Part shown: in pieces, positions 27,299 to 35,340 of the stretch
How positions within the stretch are numbered: the first letter of the stretch is position 1
How the letters are laid out: each line of letters begins with the position of its first letter
NCBI RefSeq assembly: GCF_002261475.1
Contig: NZ_NEVN01000007.1
Span: forward strand, 62,001 to 126,000
DNA: 64,000 nt
Source: Bordetella genomosp. 5
GTDB lineage: Bacteria > Pseudomonadota > Gammaproteobacteria > Burkholderiales > Burkholderiaceae_B
Reading direction: 5' to 3'
Translations under genes and position numbers: made by a program
The notes under the pieces: model-generated
Database searches by the model: none
What the model was told of the DNA's origin: nothing
Seen by the model: only the letters and a program-made list of their open reading frames with translations

Positions 27299-27875
27299 GT
27301 TCGTCGCCCGCCGCGTTATTGGCGCGAGCGGACCAGGGACCAGACAATGGAACCGACGAACAGGCGAATCCGGGCGCATGCGTGGCGATGCACGCAAGGG
27401 CGGGAGCAAGAGCGGATCGGGCGCGAGAAGACGCGGTCCTGCCAGGCGTCACGGGAGACGTCGGGGACCTGCGTTGCGATGCGAGGAGGCGGGAGCTTCG
27501 TGCCGCGGCAGCCTCATGGCAGGCTGACGGGGAACGGAACCAGTACCGCAGCCAACACTGGCGCAGACTGCGCCGGATCGAGGCTGCTTGCGGCAGTCGT
27601 CGGCGATTAGCGGATGACGAACAGACGGGGCACTTGAGGCTCCAGAATGAAGAGGTGTTTGAAACAGAGCGCGATTCTAACGCGCCCCGGGCGCGGCTTT
27701 CAAGTATCGATGCGCGCGCAATCATTTCAGGCCGGGCAGCCGGCGCGGAAGCAGCGGCGAAAGAACGCGGCGGAACGGCGGCGCGGAACCGCGGCCGAAA
27801 AACCCCGGTCGAGAAACGCGGCCGAGAAACGAAAGAGGACGCCGTGGCGCCCTCCTCCTGCCAGCTGCGGCGTAC
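27299..27875. other. 577-bp gene-free leader and spacer upstream of the RNA-repair genes
   Basis: No protein in either strand looks real here: open frames have biased, Arg-rich composition and no Shine-Dalgarno. The part nearest the RNA ligase (27299 to about 27667) would be a 370-base untranslated leader if the promoter at 27674-27703 is used. The distal part (about 27760-27836) is a degenerate array of 11-14-base GCGGCCGAGAAAC-like units, best seen as two neighbouring copies of CGG[T/C]CGAGAAACG. No tRNA or known RNA was recognised. Confidence 0.5.
27674..27703 (-). promoter_or_regulatory. candidate sigma-70 promoter of the RNA-repair operon
   Basis: On the minus strand TTGAAA (27703-27698), an 18-base spacer, and TAGAAT (27679-27674). 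Predicted transcription start is near 27667, about 370 bases before the RNA ligase start codon. No sigma-54 (GG-N10-GC) promoter of the kind that drives rtcBA was found. Confidence 0.5.
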
Positions 27876-28391
27876 TTACTTCACGACACCGCAGACGATG
27901 CGCGCACCGCCACCGCCGAGCTTCTCGGGATGATCGCTGTGGTTATCGCCACCGGCGTGCACCATGAGCGAATGGCCCTTGAAATCGGCGGCCTTCAGGC
28001 GCGGCGCCAGCACGGGATACGTAGCCTTGCCGTCGGCCGTCACGTAGAGCGCCGGCAGGTCGCCCTTATGGCCGCTGTCGTCGTAGGGGCCCTTGTGCGC
28101 GTTGGTCTTGTCCGGATCCCAATGGCCGCCCGCACCGCCACCCGGCACCGGCTTGCCGTCGGCCGTGGTGGTGTCGCAGGAGGGCTTTTCGTGCAGATGG
28201 AAGCCGTGCACGCCGGGCGGAAGGCCTTTCAGATCGGGCGTGAGTGCCGCACCGTATTTGCTGTCTTCGATCTTCACGGTGCCCGCGGCGCCTTCGACGC
28301 CCTTGGCGCTGACGAATGACAGGTCGACGGTCTGCGCTTGCGCCAGGCCGGCGGCGCCGGCCAGCACCGCGGTCAATATCACACGCTTCAT
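27876..28391 (-). CDS. sodC: periplasmic Cu/Zn superoxide dismutase
   Basis: Dismutates superoxide in the periplasm. Signal peptide about residues 1-19 ([19 protein letters not shown]). Copper ligands are in [11 protein letters not shown] and [11 protein letters not shown], zinc ligands in [10 protein letters not shown] and the following His-rich loop, and the disulfide Cys pair is at HEKPSC and RIVCGV. 171 residues. The ATG at 28391 has GGAGCTC upstream and was chosen over a longer frame lacking a signal peptide. It reads toward the RNA-repair operon but is separated from it by 577 bp. Confidence 0.96.
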   Translation of the reverse strand: MKRVILTAVLAGAAGLAQAQTVDLSFVSAKGVEGAAGTVKIEDSKYGAALTPDLKGLPPGVHGFHLHEKPSCDTTTADGKPVPGGGAGGHWDPDKTNAHKGPYDDSGHKGDLPALYVTADGKATYPVLAPRLKAADFKGHSLMVHAGGDNHSDHPEKLGGGGARIVCGVVK

Positions 28392-28560
28392 GAGAGCTCC
28401 TTCGGATCGGTGGGGCGCGGACGCGCCCCCGGTCCCAACCAGTCTAGCGAAGGGCCGGAGGGCCAGCAACGCCGCACCGGCCCCGGTGTGTCACCGATTG
28501 CTTCAGATGGCCGGGCGATGCGGCGTTTGACATGCGGCTGGCGAGACGCGACCGGCAGGC

Positions 28561-28652
28561 GCACCTCGCAGCCGCGCCTAGCCCGGCCGCACCTGGCCGG
28601 CCGCACCTAGCCGGCCGCACCTCGCCGGCCGCACCTAGCCGGCCGCACCTCG
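28561..28652 (-). repeat. 14-bp tandem array after the Bug-receptor stop
   Basis: About six units of [A/C/G]GCCGGCCGCACCT, the reverse complement of the unit found after modE; the four units nearest 28652 are almost perfect and those toward 28561 decay. Read on the minus strand it starts within a dozen bases of the stop codon of the Bug gene, in the same gene-relative orientation as the modE array. Confidence 0.92.
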
Positions 28653-28661
28653 CCGACTCCG

Positions 28662-29627
28662 TCAGTCCAGCGTGACGCCGGAATCCTTCACCACCTTGGC
28701 CCAGCGCGAGATCTCGCTGTTGACGAACTCGCCGAACTGCTTGCCCGTGAGCGTGGGGATCGTCGAGCCGTTGCCGGCCCAGGTTTCCTTGATCTTGGGC
28801 TGGTTCAGCGCCTTCGTCACGGCCTCCGTCATGCCGGCGACGGCGTCGGGCGGCGTGCCGGCCGGGGCCCACAACGCGTACCACGTCGACACCTCGTAAG
28901 TGGGCAGGCCGGCCTCGGCGGCCGTCGGCACATTCGGGAACGACGGCGAACGCTCCTTGGCGGCCACGGCCAGCGGCTGAATCGTGCCCGAGCGGATATG
29001 CCCGGCCGACGAGCCGAGGCCGTCGAACGCCATGTCGACCTGCCCGCCGATCAGGGCCGACAACATGGGGCCGGCGCCCTGATACGGCACGTCGACGAGT
29101 TTGATGCCGGTCTGCATGGCGAACAGCTCACCCGCCAGATGGTGCGTGCTGCCCTTGCCGGCCGTGCCGAAATTGATTTCGCCCGGATGCTTCTTGGCGT
29201 AGGCGATCAGCTCGGCCACGTTCTTCACGGGCAGCTTGCTGCTGTTGATCACGACCACCTGCGGCGGTTGCGCCAGCAGCGCGACCGGCACGAAATCCTT
29301 CTGGATGTCGTAGCTCAGGCTCTTGTACAGCGAGGGGGCGAGCGCGTGGTGCGCGCCGCCCATGAAGAAGGTGTAGCCGTCGGGCTTGGCCTTGGCGGCC
29401 ACGCCCGCGCCGACGGTACCGCCCGCCCCGCCCTTGTTGTCGATCACGACGGGCTGGCCGATCTGGGTGCCCAGCTGCTGGGCCAGGGGCCGCGCAAAGG
29501 TATCGGTGCCACCTCCGGCCGGGAACGGCACGATGATCGTCACCGGGCGGTCCGGCCAGGCGGCCACCGCGGGCAAACCGGCCGTGCAGGCCACCAGGGC
29601 CGCGATCGCGGTCAATGCTTGTCTCAT
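28662..29627 (-). CDS. tripartite tricarboxylate transporter receptor (Bug family)
   Basis: Periplasmic binding protein of the TctC/Bug family, which is greatly expanded in Bordetella relatives. Signal peptide about residues 1-23, then the family opening WPDRPVTIIVPFPAGGGTDTFARPLA, with FGTAGKGSTHHLAGELF and DVPYQGAGPMLSALIGGQVDMAF further on. 321 residues. AAGGAGG precedes the ATG. No TctA/TctB membrane genes are nearby. It lies on the same strand just after the malonate gene set, so malonate or a related dicarboxylate is a plausible ligand by context only. Confidence 0.92.
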   Translation of the reverse strand: MRQALTAIAALVACTAGLPAVAAWPDRPVTIIVPFPAGGGTDTFARPLAQQLGTQIGQPVVIDNKGGAGGTVGAGVAAKAKPDGYTFFMGGAHHALAPSLYKSLSYDIQKDFVPVALLAQPPQVVVINSSKLPVKNVAELIAYAKKHPGEINFGTAGKGSTHHLAGELFAMQTGIKLVDVPYQGAGPMLSALIGGQVDMAFDGLGSSAGHIRSGTIQPLAVAAKERSPSFPNVPTAAEAGLPTYEVSTWYALWAPAGTPPDAVAGMTEAVTKALNQPKIKETWAGNGSTIPTLTGKQFGEFVNSEISRWAKVVKDSGVTLD

Positions 29628-29841
29628 GAAGCTCCTCCTTGGTCATGCGCAGGATGAACGTGCCGCCGCTTATCCGGTCGTGCGACGTCCTTGTGTTATG
29701 TGTCGTGGCGCCCGCTCGCTGTCGGAGGGTGCGCCCGCCTGTGCTTCTGCTGCATACACTACAAGTACTGCCGGGATGTTTGAGTCGAACCTCCTTGCCC
29801 ATCAATGGCGCGCCCGCGAAACGCTGCCGGCGCCGTCGTCA

Positions 29842-29874
29842 AAGAAAAATGGCCCGGACACTCGCCCCGGCCAT
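29842..29874 (-). terminator. terminator after matB
   Basis: On the minus strand a stem ATGGCCGGGG / CCGGGCCAT around an ACTCG-type loop is followed by TTTTTCTTTG. It starts within 5 bp of the matB stop and separates the malonate operon from the Bug receptor gene. Confidence 0.7.
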
Positions 29875-29878
29875 GCGA

Positions 29879-31420
29879 TCACGCCGCGCGATAGGTGTCG
29901 CGCAATACGTTCTTCTGCACCTTGCCCATGGTGTTGCGCGGCAGCTCGGCCGCCACATGGATCTGCTTGGGCACCTTGAAGTTGGCGATGCGCTGCTTCA
30001 GCTCGGCCTGCATGGCCTGCGCGTCGAGCTTGGCGCCGGCCTTCGGAATGACCACCGCGACCACCGCCTCGCCGAAGTCCGGATGCGGCACGCCGATCAC
30101 GGCCGACTCCGCCACGCCATCCATCTCGTCGATCAGCGTCTCGATTTCCTTGGGGTAGACGTTGAAGCCGCCGGAAATGATCAGGTCCTTGCTGCGGCCC
30201 ACGATCGACAGGTAATCGTCGGGGACCGCGCGGCCGGCGGCCTCGCCGCCCCAACGCCCGACGTCACCGGTCTTGAACCAGCCATCGGCGGTGAACTCTT
30301 CCGCCGTCTTTTCGGGCATGCGCCAGTAACCCGAAAACACGTTCGGGCCCCGCACCTGCACATTGCCGATTTCGTTGGCCGGCAGGGCTTTGCCCGCATC
30401 GTCGACCACGCGCACCTGCACCTCGGGCAATGCCTTGCCGACCGTGCCGCCCAGCCGGGCGCCTTCGCCCGCTTCGTAAGGGTTGGAGGTCAGCATGACG
30501 GTCTCGCTCATGCCATAACGCTCGAGGATGGTGTGCCCGGTACGCTCGTGAAACTCGTTGAACGTTTCGGTGAGCAGCGGCGCCGAGCCCGAAATGAAGA
30601 GCCGCATGTTGGCGACCACGGCCTTGTCGAAACGCTTCTCGGCCAGCAGGCGCACGTAGTACGTCGGCACGCCCATCATGACCGTGCTGCGCGGCAGGTA
30701 GCGCAGCGCCTGTTCGATATCGAGCTTGGGCAGCCAGATCATGCGGGCGCCGGCGAGCAGCGCGCCGTGCGAGGCCACGAACAGGCCGTGCACGTGGAAG
30801 ATCGGCAGCATGTGCAGCAGCACGTCGTCGGCGCGCCAGCCCCAGTAGCGATGCAGCGTGCGCGCGTTGGCCGCGAGGTTGCCATGCGACAGCATCGCGC
30901 CCTTGCTGCGGCCGGTGGTGCCCGAGGTGTACAGGATGGCCGCGAGGTCATCGTCCTTGCGCACCGCGGTACGGAACGTCTGCGGCAACCCGGCGGCGGC
31001 CGTCAGCAGCGTGCCGGTGCGGTCTTCGTCCAGCGTGTACACATGGCGCGTGCCGGCCGCCTTCGCGACCTTCTCGATCCAGCCGAGGTTCTTGCTCGAG
31101 CACACCACCACGTCGGGTTCGGCGTTGCCCAGGAAATACTCGATTTCGGATTCGCGATAGGCGGTGTTCAACGGCAGGTACACGTAGCCCGCGCGCAGCG
31201 TGGCGAGGTACAGCAGCAGTGCTTCGGGCGACTTCTCGACCTGCACCGCCACCCGGGCGCCCTTCGGCAGCTTGAGCGAGGCCAGCAGATTGGCCATGCA
31301 GGCCGTGGCGCGCTCGATATCGTCGTAGCTGTATTCCAGGTCGGGCGTTTCGATGGCGATTTTCGTGCGATCGGCGGGGAAGCCGCCGGCAAGGACCGCG
31401 TACAGATTGGCGTTGCTCAC
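29879..31420 (-). CDS. matB: malonyl-CoA synthetase (acyl-adenylate-forming)
   Basis: Activates malonate to malonyl-CoA with ATP and CoA. ANL-superfamily motifs are clear: phosphate loop LYTSGTTGRSKGAMLSHGN near residue 165, ERYGMSETVML, FKTGDVG, SIVGRSKDLIISGGFNVYP and the C-terminal NTMGKVQKN with the adenylation Lys. About 513 residues. MatB identity rests on these plus context next to malonyl-CoA decarboxylase. The GTG at 31420 was chosen because VSNANLYAVL is the conserved start and CGGAGA lies upstream; it begins four bases after the hydratase stop. Confidence 0.92.
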   Translation of the reverse strand: MSNANLYAVLAGGFPADRTKIAIETPDLEYSYDDIERATACMANLLASLKLPKGARVAVQVEKSPEALLLYLATLRAGYVYLPLNTAYRESEIEYFLGNAEPDVVVCSSKNLGWIEKVAKAAGTRHVYTLDEDRTGTLLTAAAGLPQTFRTAVRKDDDLAAILYTSGTTGRSKGAMLSHGNLAANARTLHRYWGWRADDVLLHMLPIFHVHGLFVASHGALLAGARMIWLPKLDIEQALRYLPRSTVMMGVPTYYVRLLAEKRFDKAVVANMRLFISGSAPLLTETFNEFHERTGHTILERYGMSETVMLTSNPYEAGEGARLGGTVGKALPEVQVRVVDDAGKALPANEIGNVQVRGPNVFSGYWRMPEKTAEEFTADGWFKTGDVGRWGGEAAGRAVPDDYLSIVGRSKDLIISGGFNVYPKEIETLIDEMDGVAESAVIGVPHPDFGEAVVAVVIPKAGAKLDAQAMQAELKQRIANFKVPKQIHVAAELPRNTMGKVQKNVLRDTYRAA

Positions 31421-31424
31421 CGTT

Positions 31425-32228
31425 TCAGTCTCCGGTAAAGGTCGGTGTCGTGCCGGCCAGAAACGCACGCACACCTTCGTGGTGGTCCCGGCTCTCGGCA
31501 TATTGGAAGAATTCTTTGTACTCGGCGTCGCTCAGCGGGGTGGCATCGGTCAGCCGCCGAGCATAGCGCTTGTTGAGTCGCGCCGCAGCCGGCGCGCCGG
31601 CCACGATCCGCGCCACGGCCGCCTGGGTCTGGGCATCGAGGTCGGCCGGGTCGACCACCCGTGTGAGCAGGCCCATGCGCAGCGCCTCGGCCGCATCGAA
31701 CACGCGCCCCTCGAGCAGCAGCGCGACCGTGGCCGCACGACCGATCAGGTCGATCATGCCGCGCATCTCGTCGGGCGCCAGCGGAAAGCCGAGCCGGTTG
31801 ATCGGCACGCCGAAGCGCGAATCGGCCGCCGCGATGCGCAGATCGCACTGGCTCGCGAGTTCGAGGCCACCGCCCACGCATACGCCGGCGATGCTGGCGA
31901 TCACGGGATGCGGGCACGCCGCGACGGCATGCAGCGCGGGCGCCAGCACCTGGCGGTGGTAGTGCACCACGCTGGCGAAGTCGGCGCGCGCGGCCGGAAA
32001 TTCCCGGATATCGGCGCCGGCCGCGAAGTTGCCGCCGTCGCCCTGCAGCACGATGCAGCGCACGCTGTCATCCTGGTTCAGCGCCGCGAAGCGCTCGGCG
32101 AGCTGATGCCACATAGCGATGCTGATCGCGTTGAGCCGGCCCGGCAGGGACAGCGTGACCCACGCGACCGCGCCCTGCCGTTCCAGCTTCACTTCGCCCG
32201 GCTGCGCCGGGTCATTGACTTGTGTCAC
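31425..32228 (-). CDS. enoyl-CoA hydratase/isomerase family protein
   Basis: Crotonase-fold enzyme acting on an acyl-CoA. The oxyanion-hole segments are GGNFAAGADIREF (about residue 65) and ASIAGVCVGGGLELASQCDLRIAA (about residue 110). 267 residues from a GTG start with a strong GGAGGAG site. It is embedded between malonyl-CoA decarboxylase and malonyl-CoA synthetase in one operon, so it probably handles a CoA ester linked to malonate or a substituted malonate, but the specific reaction cannot be read from sequence. Confidence 0.9.
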   Translation of the reverse strand: MTQVNDPAQPGEVKLERQGAVAWVTLSLPGRLNAISIAMWHQLAERFAALNQDDSVRCIVLQGDGGNFAAGADIREFPAARADFASVVHYHRQVLAPALHAVAACPHPVIASIAGVCVGGGLELASQCDLRIAAADSRFGVPINRLGFPLAPDEMRGMIDLIGRAATVALLLEGRVFDAAEALRMGLLTRVVDPADLDAQTQAAVARIVAGAPAAARLNKRYARRLTDATPLSDAEYKEFFQYAESRDHHEGVRAFLAGTTPTFTGD

Positions 32229-32259
32229 GCGTCTCCTCCTGCCGCCGTCGCCGGCCGCG

Positions 32260-33552
32260 CTAGCCCACGCGGGCGATCGAACGGCTGATCACGGGCTTGC
32301 CATCCTGCAGGCGCGCGAGGTTGTCGTCCAGGTCGGCCAGCACGTAGGCGTAGTTGACCATCATGCCGCAGGACTGGCTCAGCCCCTTGGCGGACAGGTC
32401 GGCGGCCCAGTTCAGGCGCTCGATGCGGGCGCCGTTGCCCAAATGGAAACGGGCCACCGGGTCGAGCGGCATGTCGTTTTTCATCTCTTGCAGATAGTGC
32501 GCGGCCAGCTTGAAACCGGCGCGCTGCACCACCTCGGAGGGCTTGCCCTGAGCAGCCCGGCGCAGCCGTTCCACCCAACGCGCGCCGTCCGGCGCACCGG
32601 CACGCACCTTCTTGGTGTCGCGCACGATCGCTTCAACCTCGGCGGCCGGCAGCTTGGCCAGCCAGTCGGCGAAGCCGGGGATCGGCGAGAGCGTGGCATA
32701 CGACTTCAGCTGCGGCAGCTCGTCGACGAGCGACTCGATCACGCGCTTGAGCAGGAAGTTGCCGAAGCTGATGCCGCGCAGGCCCGCCTGGGTGTTCGAG
32801 ATCGAATAGAAGATCGCCCAGCGCGCCTTGGCCAGATCCTGGGCGGGCGCGGCCATGTCGAGCAGGACCTGCACGTTGTCGGCCATCTGCGGCGCGAACG
32901 CCACCTCCACGAAGATGAGAGGCACGTCCGGCATCTGCGGGTGGAAATAGGCATAGCAACGGCGGTCGGCCGCGACACGATGCTTGAGGTCGTCCCACGA
33001 GCGGATTTCGTGCACGGCCTCGTAGATGATGAGCTTCTCGAGCAGCGAGGCCGGCGAATCCCAGGTGAGCGGGCGCAGCGTGAGCAGGCCCACGTCGAAC
33101 CAGGCCGACAGCAGCGCTTCGAGCTCCTTGTCGAGCGCCTGCAGGCCGGCCACCTGCTTGCGCCAGCGCAGCATGTCGGCCCGCAGCGACACCAGAAAGC
33201 GCAGGCCATCGGGCAAGGCATTGAAACGCTTGAACAGACGCACCGCGGACTCGGCGGGCTGCTTCTGCGCGCCGTGTCCCTGGACCAGCCCGCTCAGCAG
33301 TGCGCGTTGGCGCTTCGCGTCGCCCTCGTGATAGGCCGCGCACCAGGCACGCGCCAGCTTGTTGGCGCGCACGTCGGTCAGACGCGCGGTGAAGAGCGCC
33401 TCGATGTCGGCGGCGGGCGGCAGCGGGTTGCGTTCCCAGAGGCGGCCCAGCCGCGCCATCAGGCCGGCCTGTTCACCCGCCTCGGGGCGGTCGAGGTCCG
33501 CCTCAGGCGTTGGCGCGACGCGTGCGGGAACGAGCGAGTCGTGTACTGGCAT
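32260..33552 (-). CDS. matA: malonyl-CoA decarboxylase
   Basis: Converts malonyl-CoA to acetyl-CoA and CO2. The C-terminal catalytic domain has the family motifs LSPIPGFADWL and FHLGNGARIERLNW, with an upstream FYSISNTQAGLRGISFGNFLLK stretch typical of the GNAT-like fold; the N-terminal half is the helical oligomerisation domain. 430 residues. The start at 33552 is supported by AGGAGG about 11 bases upstream, although it lies inside the 3' end of the regulator gene, a 50-bp overlap. With matB it completes a malonate-to-acetyl-CoA route. Confidence 0.95.
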   Translation of the reverse strand: MPVHDSLVPARVAPTPEADLDRPEAGEQAGLMARLGRLWERNPLPPAADIEALFTARLTDVRANKLARAWCAAYHEGDAKRQRALLSGLVQGHGAQKQPAESAVRLFKRFNALPDGLRFLVSLRADMLRWRKQVAGLQALDKELEALLSAWFDVGLLTLRPLTWDSPASLLEKLIIYEAVHEIRSWDDLKHRVAADRRCYAYFHPQMPDVPLIFVEVAFAPQMADNVQVLLDMAAPAQDLAKARWAIFYSISNTQAGLRGISFGNFLLKRVIESLVDELPQLKSYATLSPIPGFADWLAKLPAAEVEAIVRDTKKVRAGAPDGARWVERLRRAAQGKPSEVVQRAGFKLAAHYLQEMKNDMPLDPVARFHLGNGARIERLNWAADLSAKGLSQSCGMMVNYAYVLADLDDNLARLQDGKPVISRSIARVG

Positions 33553-34255
33553 GGGACGGGTCCTCCTGGATGATGTCGGTCGGCGTGCGCGAGCCGGCGC
33601 GCGCCAGAGTGCGTAGCGCGTCGAGCTGGCGCAACAGATGCTTGCGCGCCAACGCTTCGGCCCCCTCGGGGTCGCGCGCCTTGAGCGCGGCGTAGATGGC
33701 GAGATGCTCGGCGCAGGATTCCTGAATGCGGCCGGGCAGGGAAAGGCTTTTGTGGCGGAACAGGCTCAGGACCTTGCGCAGCCCGTCGACCATGTCGGAA
33801 AGCCAGCGGTTGTCGGCCAGGGCCTGTGTCGCCACGTGAATCTGGTAATTGGTTTCGTAGTAGGCGTCGATGCGGCCGGCGCTGGCATGCGCCTGCAGGG
33901 CCTCGTGCAACGGCGCCAGCGCGGCAAGCTGCGCGTCCGTCGCCCGCAGGGCCGCTTCGTGGGCGCACCGCCCTTCCAGCATGGCCATCAGCGGGAAAAT
34001 CTGCTCGAGATCCTGCACCGAGACTTCGTTGACGAAGCAGCCGCGGCGCGGCTCCAGACGGACCAGGCCTTCGTTGGCCAGCACCTTGAGCGCTTCGCGC
34101 AACGGCGTACGCGAGATGCCCAGTTCGCCGGTGAGGCGGACCTCGTCGATCCACTGGCCACTCTCCAGCGCCTGGGTCCGAATCATGTCGCGCAGGCGAT
34201 CGGCCACCTCCAGGTACAGAGCCTGCCGAACGATCGGAGCGGGGGCGATATCCAT
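33503..34255 (-). CDS. GntR/FadR-family regulator of the malonate operon (MatR-like)
   Basis: N-terminal winged helix (LTGELGISRTPLREALKVLANEGLV, about residues 42-66) and a C-terminal FCD ligand-binding domain with conserved Asp/His positions (residues about 90-215). 250 residues. First gene of the malonate operon. A perfect 16-bp palindrome lies nine bases before its start codon, which suggests autoregulation of the whole operon. GntR-type regulators (MatR, MdcY) control malonate genes in other bacteria. Confidence 0.92.
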   Translation of the reverse strand: MDIAPAPIVRQALYLEVADRLRDMIRTQALESGQWIDEVRLTGELGISRTPLREALKVLANEGLVRLEPRRGCFVNEVSVQDLEQIFPLMAMLEGRCAHEAALRATDAQLAALAPLHEALQAHASAGRIDAYYETNYQIHVATQALADNRWLSDMVDGLRKVLSLFRHKSLSLPGRIQESCAEHLAIYAALKARDPEGAEALARKHLLRQLDALRTLARAGSRTPTDIIQEDPSHASTRLARSRTRRANA

Positions 34256-34263
34256 GGCGCGTA

Positions 34264-34279
34264 ATTCATAATTATGAAT
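34264..34279. promoter_or_regulatory. operator palindrome before the GntR gene
   Basis: ATTCATAATTATGAAT is a perfect 16-bp inverted repeat in an otherwise GC-rich region, spaced eight bases from the start codon of the GntR-family gene. Its size and symmetry fit a FadR-class operator; binding here would block transcription or early elongation. Confidence 0.75.
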
Positions 34280-34345
34280 ACAACCATCGTACGCCCCCCT
34301 CCCGCAGGCGGCTAGTCCTGGCGAGATCAGGACAAACCCTTAGAA

Positions 34346-34380
34346 CAAAAAAAAGGGCGTGGGCCTTCCGGCGCACGCCC
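34346..34380 (-). terminator. terminator of the spermidine-synthase-like gene
   Basis: On the minus strand a GGGCGTG / CACGCCC stem around a 12-base loop is followed by eight T. It lies 23 bp after the stop at 34403. Confidence 0.85.
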
Positions 34381-34402
34381 TCCGCTGAATGTAAGACCCG
34401 CC

Positions 34403-35173
34403 TCAGAGATGCAGCACGCCGTCCGACGCGTGACGGACCAGGGCACGGGCCCAGCGCCGTGCCGGCAGCCCATATTGCGACTCGACGACCTCGGCGCGCG
34501 CCAGCAGATCGGCCGGCGTGACGGCCAGCGGCGGCCCGGTGAAGGCAAGCACGATCCGGTTGCCCGCGTCGACCTCGGGCAGCGGCATGATGCGGCCGTC
34601 GAAGGCTTCCATCAGATTGTCGATGTTGCGGTCGAAGCTGTCGTGCTGGCCGAACAGATTCACGGTGAGCACGCCCACCTCGCCCAGCACGCGACGGCAG
34701 TCGCGGTAAAAGGCCACGCTGTCGCGCACGGGCCCCCGGGCGGCCGCATCGTAGAGATCGACCATCAGCACCGAGCAGCGCCCGGCATTGAGCGGATCCG
34801 CCACCCACAGGGCGGCGTCGTCATGGTGGACCGCCAGCCGCTTGGGCGTGGGCAGGCGGAAAAACATCTGGCAGACCGCCGTGACCTGCGGGTTCCATTC
34901 CACGACATCGAGTTCGCTGCGCGTGTGCTTGAGGCAGAAGCGGGTCAGCGACCCGGCGCCCAGACCGAGCAGCCCGATCGACTGCTCGCGGGACGGTTCG
35001 AGGAACAGCAGCCAGCCCATCATCTGGGCGGTGTATTCGAGCACCAGTTCGTGGGGATCCTTGATGCGCATCGCGCCCTGGATCCATTCGGTGCCGAAAT
35101 GCAGATAGCGCACGCCATCCGCTTCGGAAAGCGAAGGTTGATCGTGCTCGGAAGGTTTGTTGTGCTTGGCCAT
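34403..35173 (-). CDS. spermidine synthase-like (SpeE-fold) protein
   Basis: Rossmann-fold protein of the polyamine aminopropyltransferase group. It has the nucleotide-binding loop IGLLGLGAGSLTRFC near residue 65, ELDVVEWNPQVTAVC near residue 88, and DVLMVDLYDA-type acidic segment (VLMVDLYDAAARG). It lacks the full N-terminal domain and the canonical polyamine-site signature of true SpeE, so it may be a spermidine-synthase-like methyltransferase of unknown substrate. 256 residues, monocistronic, with a strong terminator. Confidence 0.82.
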   Translation of the reverse strand: MAKHNKPSEHDQPSLSEADGVRYLHFGTEWIQGAMRIKDPHELVLEYTAQMMGWLLFLEPSREQSIGLLGLGAGSLTRFCLKHTRSELDVVEWNPQVTAVCQMFFRLPTPKRLAVHHDDAALWVADPLNAGRCSVLMVDLYDAAARGPVRDSVAFYRDCRRVLGEVGVLTVNLFGQHDSFDRNIDNLMEAFDGRIMPLPEVDAGNRIVLAFTGPPLAVTPADLLARAEVVESQYGLPARRWARALVRHASDGVLHL

Positions 35174-35340
35174 CGGGCGATTGTAGCGAGCGCCGGTGGC
35201 GCGGGTGGCGCACGCATCCGCTGCGCGACGCGCGTCTGCTGCGCAAGTCCGCTGAGCGCCCGCAATACGCGCACGGGAAAAGCGCTTGGTCCATAATGGC
35301 CGCTCCGTCCCGGCGACGTTTCGAGCGAAGGAGTACCGCG

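Noticed and set aside
27299..27667. tRNA-like or Y-RNA-like gene in the RNA-repair leader
   Set aside because: No T-arm motif, anticodon-stem pattern or acceptor pairing could be traced on either strand.
27299..27700. Sigma-54 promoter for the RNA-repair genes, by analogy with rtcBA
   Set aside because: No GG-N10-GC element with the TGGCAC/TTGC context was found; a sigma-70 type promoter fits better.
27297..27933. Plus-strand open frames upstream of the RNA ligase gene
   Set aside because: Arg/Gly-rich translations without ribosome sites or conserved motifs, overlapping the 3' end of sodC.
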